DNA of 24,756 nucleotides, taken from positions 1 to 24,756 of IMG/VR virus record IMGVR_UViG_3300046471_000131; one strand, given 5' to 3'. This document shows positions 8,018-13,722 of the stretch, piece by piece. Under the pieces are notes generated by a model, which searched no databases, was not told the DNA's origin, and saw only the letters and a program-made list of their open reading frames with translations. The position numbers and the translations under genes are program-made. This DNA comes from a virus. How positions within the stretch are numbered: position 1 is the stretch's first letter; the number at the start of each line of letters is the position of its first letter.

Positions 8018-8237
8018 GGGTGGCCACCTTGTTCGGCAATCCGTTGATCAGCTCGCCGAGTTGCTGTGTCAGTCGCTCGTTCTCGGCCAGCAACTCAAGC
8101 GCCACCTCTTCCACGGTTTTCTCCCCGAGGAATTCCTGCAGCGCCTCAGTGTTGCGCTTCCAGTCTGCGCAGTCGGCACGGTAGGACGCGGCTTCGGCCC
8201 ACAGCAGCTTCTGGAGTTTTTGTTTATCGATGCTCAT
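8010..8237 (-). CDS. Small helical unknown protein
   Basis: This 75-aa protein is almost entirely predicted helix, with a leucine-rich heptad-like C-terminal half (VEEVALELLAENERLTQQLG) that could form a coiled coil. It is not recognised. It overlaps the upstream replication-position gene by 4 bp and ninB by 8 bp, which makes expression with the operon likely. Confidence 0.75.
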   Translation of the reverse strand: MSIDKQKLQKLLWAEAASYRADCADWKRNTEALQEFLGEKTVEEVALELLAENERLTQQLGELINGLPNKVATHG

Positions 8238-9031
8238 TGAGCCGCACTCCTTGCTTCCAATTGTTCGGCCTGCTGAATTAGCAGCGCCCGGCGATCCGCC
8301 AGCTCGTTGGCTGCCAGAATTCGCAGTTCTGTTTTTTCCTCTGCCGATGCTTGGCGCATGGCGAGCATCGAATCCTTCACCGCGGCGAGCTTCTCGCGCA
8401 GTTTCGGCGAAGGCCGCGCTACATCACCGTTGAGCAGCGCAACGACGGCACGGCCGTCTTCGGTAACCGGTGCGACACTCAAGTCGGCCAAGTACAACTG
8501 CCCGCGTTCATGTGGGATCCGTTGCATCTGCACCGCCTTGGTGATCGCCTGGGTACGGCGGTTGGCGTCGAAGCCGACAGACACATGCCAGTTCACCTCT
8601 TTGCTGTCCTCCCGAGCCTGCCCCACCAGGCGCTCGTAAGCGCTGTTGAACGCCATGCGCGCACCAACCTTGTCACCGGCATCGAGAACAGGTTTCGCAG
8701 CTGCTAGCGCGAGCTGGATCTCGTCGGTCAGCACCACCGTTTCGAACTCGTCGTTTGTGGTCATGGCGATCGCCCATGCTTCGTCTTTGCCCGGGCGACC
8801 GTCAGCGGCCTGCACGCGCTGGAGAATGTCAGCCATGGCCAGCTTGCCCTTCACCTCGAAACGGCAGGCCTTCAGCGCGGCTTTCACGGTCGGGATTGAG
8901 TAAGCGCAGAGGTCTTCCGCCATCATCGCCGCGGTGCCTGGGTTCATTTCCTGACCCATGGCCTCGGCGGTGGCGCAGATCGCTGCAGCTAGCCCGGCAA
9001 CCTGTTGGTCATTCATTTCAAAGGTATTCAT
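8234..9031 (-). CDS. Putative replication protein in the helicase-loader (P) position
   Basis: This 265-aa protein follows the O-like initiator with a 14-bp overlap, the place occupied by the lambda P helicase loader. The N-terminal 90 residues are helical and alanine-rich, with a segment (CAYSIPTVKAALKACRFEVK) that resembles the helical N-terminus of some phage replication partners. The middle has a WHVSVGFDANRRTQA stretch and the C-terminus is a long charged helix. No Walker motif is present, so it is not an ATPase loader. A DnaB-recruiting role is an inference from order alone; the family is common as a hypothetical protein in Pseudomonas phages. Confidence 0.75.
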   Translation of the reverse strand: MNTFEMNDQQVAGLAAAICATAEAMGQEMNPGTAAMMAEDLCAYSIPTVKAALKACRFEVKGKLAMADILQRVQAADGRPGKDEAWAIAMTTNDEFETVVLTDEIQLALAAAKPVLDAGDKVGARMAFNSAYERLVGQAREDSKEVNWHVSVGFDANRRTQAITKAVQMQRIPHERGQLYLADLSVAPVTEDGRAVVALLNGDVARPSPKLREKLAAVKDSMLAMRQASAEEKTELRILAANELADRRALLIQQAEQLEARSAAQ

Positions 9032-9944
9032 TGCGCTCCCCTGCTTGGCGCTTGGCCAAGACCATTTGCGCGGCCTGCTCGGCGGCGGAGACGTTCGCTT
9101 CGGTCCGTTCCATCTGGCGTGCTGTCGTGCCGTTGATGCGCTGACCTGTCACCCACTGGGTGTGGTAGCTCTCGGCGTTCGCCAGCAGTTCGTTGAGGCT
9201 GTGGCACTTCCGCAGCACAGCGGCATCGCTGGTTTTCAGGAAGTGTGCAGCGACGTGGTGAGCGACATCGGCACCGAGGCGGTCGACCAATTGGCCGAGT
9301 TGCCCACCGACCTTGCCGTTCCACACCGGCCAAGTTCTGTAGCGCTTGCGGTAGGCCATTGCGTAGTTCGCCCAGACCTTGAAGGTTTTGCAGGACTGGT
9401 CTTTGGGGCCTGGCATGTCGGCGGGAATCTCAACCCGTGGCGCATCGGTGCGATCAACCACCAGAATCAGATTGCGGGACTGAGCCGGCACAACCTCGGC
9501 GGAAGCCGGGAGTGCAATTGGTTCAATGACCGGTTCATTGACTGGTTCAGAAGAGTGACTGGTTCTGGGTGCAGCTCCTGCACTACCCCCTAGTGCAGGA
9601 GATTCACTAGGGGGTGAACCTGCTGCACCACCCTGGTGAATCTGCTGCACTACCCCTGGTGCAGGAGGTGCACCACCATCAAGCGTCAGGAAGTAAACAT
9701 TCGACGAATTGCCCTTCGGCCCACCCTTCCTGATTTCCTTGCGCAGCAACCCTGACTCACACAACGCGGTGATGTGGTTCATAACGGAACGCTTGCTGAT
9801 CTCGCACTGATCGGCGATGTGCTGATAGGACGGCCAGCACTCCCCCATATCACTGGCATTGTCTGCCAGCTTGATGAGAACCAGCTTGCGAAGTGGATTG
9901 CCGACGCGAAGCTTCATCGCGGCGACCATGAGACCCATGCTCAT
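9018..9944 (-). CDS. O-like replication initiator with N-terminal winged helix
   Basis: This 308-aa protein has an N-terminal winged helix-turn-helix (about residues 39-69, SYQHIADQCEISKRSVMNHI followed by a wing) of the type used by phage initiators to bind iterons. A Gly/Pro/Ser-rich linker (about 90-130) follows, whose DNA contains the iteron array. The C-terminal helical domain (about 180-290) should contact the helicase or its loader. A strong GGAGG lies 6 nt before the ATG, and the start overlaps the 30-aa ORF upstream by 4 bp. DNA-binding head, iteron-encoding linker and partner-binding tail match lambda O in design. It should start phage replication in cis. Confidence 0.85.
   Translation of the reverse strand: MSMGLMVAAMKLRVGNPLRKLVLIKLADNASDMGECWPSYQHIADQCEISKRSVMNHITALCESGLLRKEIRKGGPKGNSSNVYFLTLDGGAPPAPGVVQQIHQGGAAGSPPSESPALGGSAGAAPRTSHSSEPVNEPVIEPIALPASAEVVPAQSRNLILVVDRTDAPRVEIPADMPGPKDQSCKTFKVWANYAMAYRKRYRTWPVWNGKVGGQLGQLVDRLGADVAHHVAAHFLKTSDAAVLRKCHSLNELLANAESYHTQWVTGQRINGTTARQMERTEANVSAAEQAAQMVLAKRQAGERNEYL
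9576..9675. other. Iteron array, probable phage replication origin inside the O-like gene
   Basis: Four related units of about 20-25 bp, most built as inverted repeats, are packed into roughly 100 bp. Unit 1 is a perfect palindrome with 10-bp arms TCCTGCACTA / TAGTGCAGGA around CCCCC (9576-9600). Unit 2 is TTCAC-N6-GTGAA (9603-9618). Unit 3 is CTGCACCA-CCC-TGGTG (9624-9638). Unit 4 is CTGCAC-N8-GTGCAG (from 9644). A shorter GGTGCACCACC follows at 9667. In lambda the origin iterons also lie within O. The codons used give only a low-complexity linker, which allows such repeats. Confidence 0.8.
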
Positions 9945-10033
9945 GCTGCACCTCCAGTAACGAGCAAGGCTTGCTGGAAGTTCACACCCAACGTGAATGC
10001 CTTCACCTGGTTGATCGTGTCGGTAAACTGCAT
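9941..10033 (-). CDS. Possible 30-aa leader ORF before the initiator gene
   Basis: A 30-codon ORF beginning MQFTDTINQVKAF ends in an ATGA overlap with the O-like gene. Its ATG is preceded by AGGA at about 9 nt. The frame is open further upstream to 10207, but that part crosses an inverted repeat and an opposite-strand terminator, so it is probably not translated. It could be a small protein or a coupling leader that loads ribosomes onto the initiator gene. I do not recognise it. Confidence 0.45.
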   Translation of the reverse strand: MQFTDTINQVKAFTLGVNFQQALLVTGGAA

Positions 10034-10071
10034 GTCAGGTGTTCCTGACGCTAGGAGCAAAGAAATAGATG

Positions 10072-10107
10072 CGCGACACGTTTTTCGAATTTTGAAAACG
10101 TGTCGCG
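10072..10107. repeat. 13-bp perfect inverted repeat upstream of the initiator gene
   Basis: The arms are CGCGACACGTTTT (10072-10084) and AAAACGTGTCGCG (10095-10107), separated by 10 nt. The right arm runs into a second small palindrome, TGTCGCGACA (10101-10110). It lies in the untranslated leader of the replication genes and has no adjacent T-run beyond the stem on either strand, so it looks more like a protein-binding or RNA-structure element than a terminator. Confidence 0.75.
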
Positions 10108-10122
10108 ACATTGTTCGGGGTA

Positions 10123-10151
10123 TTGCTCGAATTGGGTTGGCTCTGCATAAT
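10123..10151 (+). promoter_or_regulatory. Candidate promoter for an oop-like antisense RNA
   Basis: The -35 is TTGCTC (weak) and the -10 is CATAAT (10146-10151), separated by 17 bp. It points rightward, against the cII/replication operon, and would start near 10158, just before a strong terminator. The -35 is poor, so confidence is limited. Confidence 0.4.
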
Positions 10152-10157
10152 CGGGCT

Positions 10158-10202
10158 TCTCTAGTTTTGCGAATCAGCCGACCTTCTCCGTCGGCTTTTT
10201 TG
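10158..10202 (+). ncRNA. Candidate short oop-like RNA
   Basis: If the promoter at 10123-10151 is active, a transcript of about 45 nt would end at the strong rho-independent terminator. In lambda, the oop RNA starts near the origin, between cII and O, runs antisense to the early operon and ends at its own terminator. This RNA has the same location and direction but stops just short of the 3' end of the YdaT/CII-like gene at 10213. Confidence 0.4.
10177..10201 (+). terminator. Intrinsic terminator between the CII-like and O-like genes
   Basis: GCCGAC and GTCGGC pair around CTTCTCC and are followed by TTTTTTG. It is oriented rightward, opposite to the flanking genes, so it must serve an opposing transcript. 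Confidence 0.8.
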
Positions 10203-10212
10203 TGCACGCTGT

Positions 10213-10827
10213 TCAGGCGATCTTCAAATTCGGTCGGTGTTTTGCGATCAGTGCCTCAGCCTTCCGGCCCAGCTCCCCTGCCCGCGCTTCAACCTGACGG
10301 CATTGCTCGGCGAACATCGGCAGGTGCGGCAAGTCCTCTTCGCACATCACCTGGTCATCAAAGACTTCGCTGCCGGTATCAATCACATCGCCCAGCGCGC
10401 GGATCAACGCACCGAAGCTTTTGTTGGCGCATTGATCGCTTTGCATTTGACGGGCGCCGATCAAGCCGTGGCGCCCGGCCAGCTCGTTGATGCAGTGGAC
10501 GCGGAACTCTGGCTCCAAAGCGTTCACCCAAGACTCTTCCAGCCAAGTTGGCATTTCCTGCTCACCGGAGAGCCAGCGCTGCACGCGCTTCAGCCAGCGG
10601 CCAGTCGCCTTCACGAACTCACTGACGTCACCGGCCAGTTCTGGCGAATAGAAGTCAGGAATTTCCTTCTTCTTAGCGCGCTCAGGAATCGATAGGTGCA
10701 GTTCAAGGCTCAACGCCTGAGCGAAATCGTCCTGGCTAAGGCTGGTGCGGGCTATCTGATTTGCCGCGTGCGCCACCAACACCTGGTCGCGAGTTTGGGC
10801 GCTATGTCTTGGACTGGACGTTTCCAT
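10213..10827 (-). CDS. YdaT/CII-like transcriptional regulator
   Basis: This 204-aa protein resembles the YdaT family of the Rac and CP-933P prophages. A helical N-terminal domain contains FVKATGRWLKRVQRWLSGE, then a WLEESWVNALEPEFRVHCIN block like the 'RWL...ALLPAI' signature of YdaT. A long helical tail follows (about 120-204) that could mediate oligomerisation. YdaT was first called a toxin, but structural work on CP-933P describes it as a functional equivalent of CII. Its place directly after the YdaS/Cro-like gene and before the O-like gene fits a CII role: choosing lysogeny by activating repressor synthesis. Family assignment is by pattern, not search. Confidence 0.65.
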   Translation of the reverse strand: METSSPRHSAQTRDQVLVAHAANQIARTSLSQDDFAQALSLELHLSIPERAKKKEIPDFYSPELAGDVSEFVKATGRWLKRVQRWLSGEQEMPTWLEESWVNALEPEFRVHCINELAGRHGLIGARQMQSDQCANKSFGALIRALGDVIDTGSEVFDDQVMCEEDLPHLPMFAEQCRQVEARAGELGRKAEALIAKHRPNLKIA

Positions 10828-10848
10828 AGGAACTGCTCTCTTATAATC
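10819..10848 (+). promoter_or_regulatory. Candidate pRE-like promoter pointing toward cI
   Basis: A perfect TATAAT (10842-10847) lies rightward, just upstream of the YdaT/CII-like start codon and antisense to the Cro-like gene. The -35 region is poor. Instead there is an inverted repeat TTCC-ATA-GGAA at 10822-10832, overlapping the CII-like ATG. Lambda pRE has the same geometry: good -10, no -35, activated by CII. Confidence 0.4.
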
Positions 10849-10881
10849 TTGCTTCGACGGATTGGCGGGCAGGGATGTCGC

Positions 10882-11097
10882 TTAAGCGGCTATCTCGGCC
10901 CAAGGAAACGAAGGGCATAGGTTTTCTTTTTTGAAAGCGCCTCCGGTCAATGCTTCCGCTCGCTTGGCAATAACCGGAGACATGCCGTGCTTCCCTCGAA
11001 CCCAACCGGAAACGGTGCTTTGATCAACCTTGAGCTTTTCGGCGGTGGCCTCCTGAGTGCCGAAGTAGTCAACGAGTCCCTTGTAAATTGCATTCAT
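10882..11097 (-). CDS. YdaS-like Cro repressor
   Basis: This 71-aa protein has a helix-turn-helix in YFGTQEATAEKLKVDQSTVSGWVRG (about residues 11-35), the signature of YdaS/Cro-type proteins. It should bind the operators at 11110-11173 and shut off repressor synthesis on entry to the lytic cycle. The frame is open to 11124, but the ATG at 11097 has a strong GGAGGA 5 nt upstream, and the longer start would lie within the operator. It is the first gene of the leftward early operon. Confidence 0.85.
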   Translation of the reverse strand: MNAIYKGLVDYFGTQEATAEKLKVDQSTVSGWVRGKHGMSPVIAKRAEALTGGAFKKENLCPSFPWAEIAA

Positions 11098-11109
11098 GAC
11101 GCTCCTCCA

Positions 11110-11173
11110 TACGGGAATACCCATATATTAGGTTATGGGAATACCGATTTGCAAGAGTATGGGAGCGCCCGTA
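11110..11173. promoter_or_regulatory. Tripartite immunity operator (OR analogue)
   Basis: Three 16-bp sites lie at exact 24-bp spacing: TACGGGAATACCCATA (11110-11125), TATGGGAATACCGATT (11134-11149) and TATGGGAGCGCCCGTA (11158-11173). The consensus is a near-palindrome, TATGGGAATACCCATA. The first two cover the leftward promoter and the third covers the spacer of the rightward one, the same logic as lambda OR1-OR3. Regular 24-bp phasing allows cooperative binding on one DNA face. Confidence 0.88.
11125..11154 (-). promoter_or_regulatory. pR-like promoter for the Cro operon
   Basis: On the minus strand the -35 is TTGCAA (11154-11149), the spacer is 18 bp and the -10 is TAATAT (11130-11125). 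The middle operator fills the spacer and the left operator abuts the -10, so repressor bound there would block it. Confidence 0.6.
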
Positions 11174-11177
11174 ATAC
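11149..11177 (+). promoter_or_regulatory. pRM-like promoter for cI, sharing the -35 with pR
   Basis: The -35 is TTGCAA, the spacer is 17 bp and the -10 is TAATAC (11172-11177). TTGCAA is its own reverse complement, so the same six bases serve both divergent promoters. The expected start (about 11184-11185) coincides with the A of the cI ATG, and no ribosome site precedes that ATG, implying a leaderless message as in lambda PRM. Confidence 0.55.
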
Positions 11178-11184
11178 TCCGCGG

Positions 11185-11916
11185 ATGGAATTCAAAGACC
11201 GACTTAAAGCAGCCCGCAGCCACGCCAAGCTTAATCAGACAGAGCTTGCGGAGCGTGCTGGCCTCACCCAGACCTCAATCTCCGATTTGGAGAGGGGTAA
11301 ATCGAAGGCTACAGCCTTCGCGGCTCAGATCGCCTCAGTTTGTGGCGTATCCCCTATGTGGCTGGCGGAGGGCGTCGGCGAAATGATCAAGGGCGTCCCC
11401 GAAGAGCAACTTCAGCGGATCCAGCCCAGCGTAAAACTCGGCAACATCGAGACTTGGGACGACGAAACGCCGCTCGATGACGATGAGGTCTACGTTCCCT
11501 TTCTTCATGAAGTAGAACTAGCAGCAGGATCTGGCACGTTTGCAATTGAGGAAAGCGCTAATTCCCGTCTGCGCTTCTTTAAGAAAGACCTTCGCCATAA
11601 CGGCGTTCAGTTTAGCAACGCTAAGTGCGTGAGGGTTGGTGGAAATAGCATGGTGCCGGTGCTGCGTGACGGCGCCACTGTTGGCGTGAACGTTGGAAAA
11701 AACTCGCTAAGCGATATTGTCGACGGCGAGATGTACGCCATCAACCACAACGGTCAGCTTCGTGTAAAACAGGTTTACCGCATCCCGACCGGGCTTCGCC
11801 TGCGCAGCTTCAACCGTGAAGAGCATCCGGACGAGGACTACACATTCCAGCAAATTCAAGAGCAGCAAATTTCGCTTTTAGGGCATGTGTTTTGGTGGGC
11901 AATGTATTCAAGATAA
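11185..11916 (+). CDS. cI: CI-type phage repressor (HTH plus S24 peptidase)
   Basis: This 243-aa protein has an XRE-type HTH at residues 8-62 (LNQTELAERAGLTQTSISDL) and a C-terminal LexA/CI S24 self-cleavage domain. The catalytic serine is S155 in GNSMVP, the lysine is K195 in LRVKQVY, and the probable cleavage bond is A114-G115 in LAAGSG. It keeps the prophage silent by binding the operators at 11110-11173 and 13558-13598. It should self-cleave when RecA is activated by DNA damage. The frame is open back to 10987, but the earlier part runs through the operators and lacks a ribosome site; the ATG at 11185 begins the HTH and matches a leaderless start. Confidence 0.93.
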   Translation: MEFKDRLKAARSHAKLNQTELAERAGLTQTSISDLERGKSKATAFAAQIASVCGVSPMWLAEGVGEMIKGVPEEQLQRIQPSVKLGNIETWDDETPLDDDEVYVPFLHEVELAAGSGTFAIEESANSRLRFFKKDLRHNGVQFSNAKCVRVGGNSMVPVLRDGATVGVNVGKNSLSDIVDGEMYAINHNGQLRVKQVYRIPTGLRLRSFNREEHPDEDYTFQQIQEQQISLLGHVFWWAMYSR

Positions 11917-11949
11917 TCACCAGCTTCAATTACCAAGAATGGATTCAGC

Positions 11950-13395
11950 ATGAATGATAGCGCAAGCCAACTATTGACAAATCTAGTTAAAGTACATAGA
12001 GAAATTGAAGAAAAAGACTTTGAAAAAATCTGGAAGGAGGGAATTTTTGTTTTCGACTCCAACGTTCTCCTGGATTTATATCGCCTTCCCGAGTCTGCAA
12101 GCAAAGACCTCCTGAAAGTTCTCAAAAATAAAGACTTCACTGATCGCATCTGGATAGGCTTTCAGGTAATGGTGGAATTCCTGAACAATCGCCATGAAGC
12201 AATTAGTGATCAGAAAAATAAATTTGAAGAGGTCAGGAAACATCTTGCGCACTCTATGTCTCAGTATCATGAAACATTCAGCACGCTAACCAACTCCCTT
12301 AAGGGCTTAAAACTAAAGCAGCGCCACTCGCTTATCGACCCAGACAAATACATCAACGAACAGAAAATAAATTCCGGCGTAGAATTCATTGAAGAATTTA
12401 TTGAGCATTTAAACTCCCTTGAAAAAAAACAGTCCGATGTCAATGACAAAGATACGATAAAAAGTATCGTACTCAGTCTTTTCGAGGGCAAGATAGGCCA
12501 AGGCTTCACCAAATCCGAACTTGAAAAGCATTACGAAGCAGGCGAAAAGCGGTATGTAAACAGTATCCCTCCAGGGTATAAAGACAAAGCAAAAACTGGA
12601 TCTTACCTCGTAGACGAACGGGAATTCATTCGCAAGTTTGGCGATCTCATTCTATGGCATGAAATAACACGAAAAGCAAAAGCAGAAAGCTTAAAGTATA
12701 TAGTACTAGTAACTGGCGACGTTAAAGAAGACTGGTGGTATGAAAAACGAGGTAAGAAATTAGGACCCCGGAAGGAGCTACTGAATGAGATCTATCACGC
12801 GGCTCCAGAGTTAGAATTCTTTCACATGTATGACACCTCGAACTTTCTATTACGAGCCAGAGATGCATTCAGCATTAATGTCCAAGAGTCGTCAATCAAG
12901 GAAGCAAAAAACCTCATTGAAAATAGCCGCACAGACAGTTCAAGCAACGATGTAGGCGCAATCTCACTGCAGCAGTTATTGTTAAAAATAAGCGGACACT
13001 TCTCCAACGCAAACTTAAAAATGACCGCAGCCTTCCAGCGCGTACCACCGTTAACCTGTAATGAAAATTTGCTTTATGATGCTTTTTTTGAGTTTTTCTC
13101 CATCTGTTTAACATACGGAAAAGGCAGCAGCATTATTGCAGGTGCTGGTACTCAAAATGGACAGCTAACGGTGCGTATCCAAAATAAATTACCTGATGAG
13201 CCTGCGTATGATTTGCTTCGTTCTGGCGAAAATGACGAGATGTTTAGTTCCAACTTATCAAGGATTCGACTAAGCCTTACAAAAGAAGGAATAACAAGTA
13301 CAGTTAAGTATGCCGCCCAGAAATTCTTGGTGGATGTCACTTTTTCCACCGAAAAACTTCTCAAGCAAATCACCACGCTTGCTGAGGACGTATAA
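11950..13395 (+). CDS. PIN-like nuclease fused to an unknown C-terminal domain, rex position
   Basis: This 481-aa protein has an N-terminal PIN-like domain (about residues 30-300) of the long type with a helical insert. Candidate metal-binding acids are D36 (FVFDSN), E76 (VMVEFLNN), D232 (FGDLILW) and D257/D261 (VTGDVKED). PIN proteins are usually metal-dependent RNases. The C-terminal part (about 335-470) is separate; its ENLLYDAFFEFFS helix and two later beta-rich stretches recall a degraded GHKL/histidine-kinase ATPase fold, without the usual GxGxG box. The gene is strongly AT-rich against its neighbours. It starts 33 bp after cI with no promoter evident between, so it should be expressed with cI in the lysogen, as lambda rexAB is. 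Defence against other phages is an inference. Confidence 0.82.
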   Translation: MNDSASQLLTNLVKVHREIEEKDFEKIWKEGIFVFDSNVLLDLYRLPESASKDLLKVLKNKDFTDRIWIGFQVMVEFLNNRHEAISDQKNKFEEVRKHLAHSMSQYHETFSTLTNSLKGLKLKQRHSLIDPDKYINEQKINSGVEFIEEFIEHLNSLEKKQSDVNDKDTIKSIVLSLFEGKIGQGFTKSELEKHYEAGEKRYVNSIPPGYKDKAKTGSYLVDEREFIRKFGDLILWHEITRKAKAESLKYIVLVTGDVKEDWWYEKRGKKLGPRKELLNEIYHAAPELEFFHMYDTSNFLLRARDAFSINVQESSIKEAKNLIENSRTDSSSNDVGAISLQQLLLKISGHFSNANLKMTAAFQRVPPLTCNENLLYDAFFEFFSICLTYGKGSSIIAGAGTQNGQLTVRIQNKLPDEPAYDLLRSGENDEMFSSNLSRIRLSLTKEGITSTVKYAAQKFLVDVTFSTEKLLKQITTLAEDV

Positions 13396-13435
13396 GGCAA
13401 TATTCGGAATCTAATATCGATAGATTGCCCTTTTT
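13396..13435 (+). terminator. Candidate intrinsic terminator of the cI-PIN operon
   Basis: GGCAAT and ATTGCC (13396-13401 / 13424-13429) enclose a competing AATCTA / TAGATT hairpin and are followed by CTTTTT. It begins at the base after the PIN gene stop. The stem is weak, but the location is right. Confidence 0.5.
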
Positions 13436-13473
13436 CCTAACACACCTCGCCTCGTCCTCAGAGCGCTTGAAAC

Positions 13474-13495
13474 GGCGGCGATTCTGATCGCCGCC
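13474..13495. repeat. Perfect 9-bp hairpin upstream of pL
   Basis: GGCGGCGAT and ATCGCCGCC are separated by TCTG. There is no T-run on either side. It lies about 80 bp before the pL operators in otherwise empty DNA (13396-13557) and may back up the preceding terminator or bind a protein. Confidence 0.6.
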
Positions 13496-13557
13496 AGCCC
13501 TCCATTTATAGAATTCTCACGATTTTCCCCACGAGCAACCATGAGCAACGCAAAAAA

Positions 13558-13600
13558 TATGGGTATTCCCATTGACGATAAATATGGGATTGCCTATATT
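13558..13600 (+). promoter_or_regulatory. pL-like early promoter with two repressor operators
   Basis: The -35 is TTGACG (13572-13577), the spacer is 17 bp and the -10 is TATATT (13595-13600), a strong sigma-70 match. Operator copies TATGGGTATTCCCATT (13558-13573) and TATGGGATTGCCTATA (13583-13598) overlap the -35 and the spacer/-10, spaced 25 bp. They match the cI-proximal operators, so this is the second repressor-controlled promoter, driving the rightward early operon from about 13607. Confidence 0.87.
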
Positions 13601-13643
13601 GCGCTTAAGCCGTGCACCGCGGACCTAGCAGCGAAAGCCGCGC

Positions 13644-13691
13644 CGCTCTTTAAAAGTCAGGAATCTTCGCGGATCGATCCCCGGAAACGGG
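13644..13691 (+). promoter_or_regulatory. Candidate nut site: boxA and boxB-like hairpin
   Basis: CGCTCTTTA (13644-13652) is an exact match to the boxA consensus bound by NusB/S10. About 27 nt later CCCG-GAAA-CGGG (13680-13691) forms a hairpin with a GNRA tetraloop, the loop fold of lambda boxB. It lies some 40-85 nt into the pL transcript, as nutL does. The boxA-boxB gap is longer than in lambda. Confidence 0.55.
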
Positions 13692-13722
13692 CATAGCGCG
13701 AAACACAAACTTCGATCTCCAT

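Noticed and set aside
9941-10207. An 88-aa version of the ORF before the initiator gene.
   Set aside because: The first two thirds cross an inverted repeat and an opposite-strand terminator and lack a ribosome site; only the last 30 codons have support.
10987-11184. A 66-residue N-terminal extension of the repressor.
   Set aside because: It is antisense to the Cro-like gene and runs through all three operators; the HTH begins normally at the ATG at 11185.
11950-12240. A toxin-antitoxin pair based on the PIN domain.
   Set aside because: No antitoxin-sized gene adjoins it, and the protein is far longer than VapC-type toxins.
13474-13495. The GGCGGCGAT hairpin as an intrinsic terminator.
   Set aside because: No T-run follows on either strand; kept only as a repeat.
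13541-13696. A 51-codon ORF beginning MSNAKNMGIPIDDKYG over the pL operators.
   Set aside because: The frame only reflects the operator palindromes and promoter, has no good ribosome site, and its start lies upstream of the transcription start.
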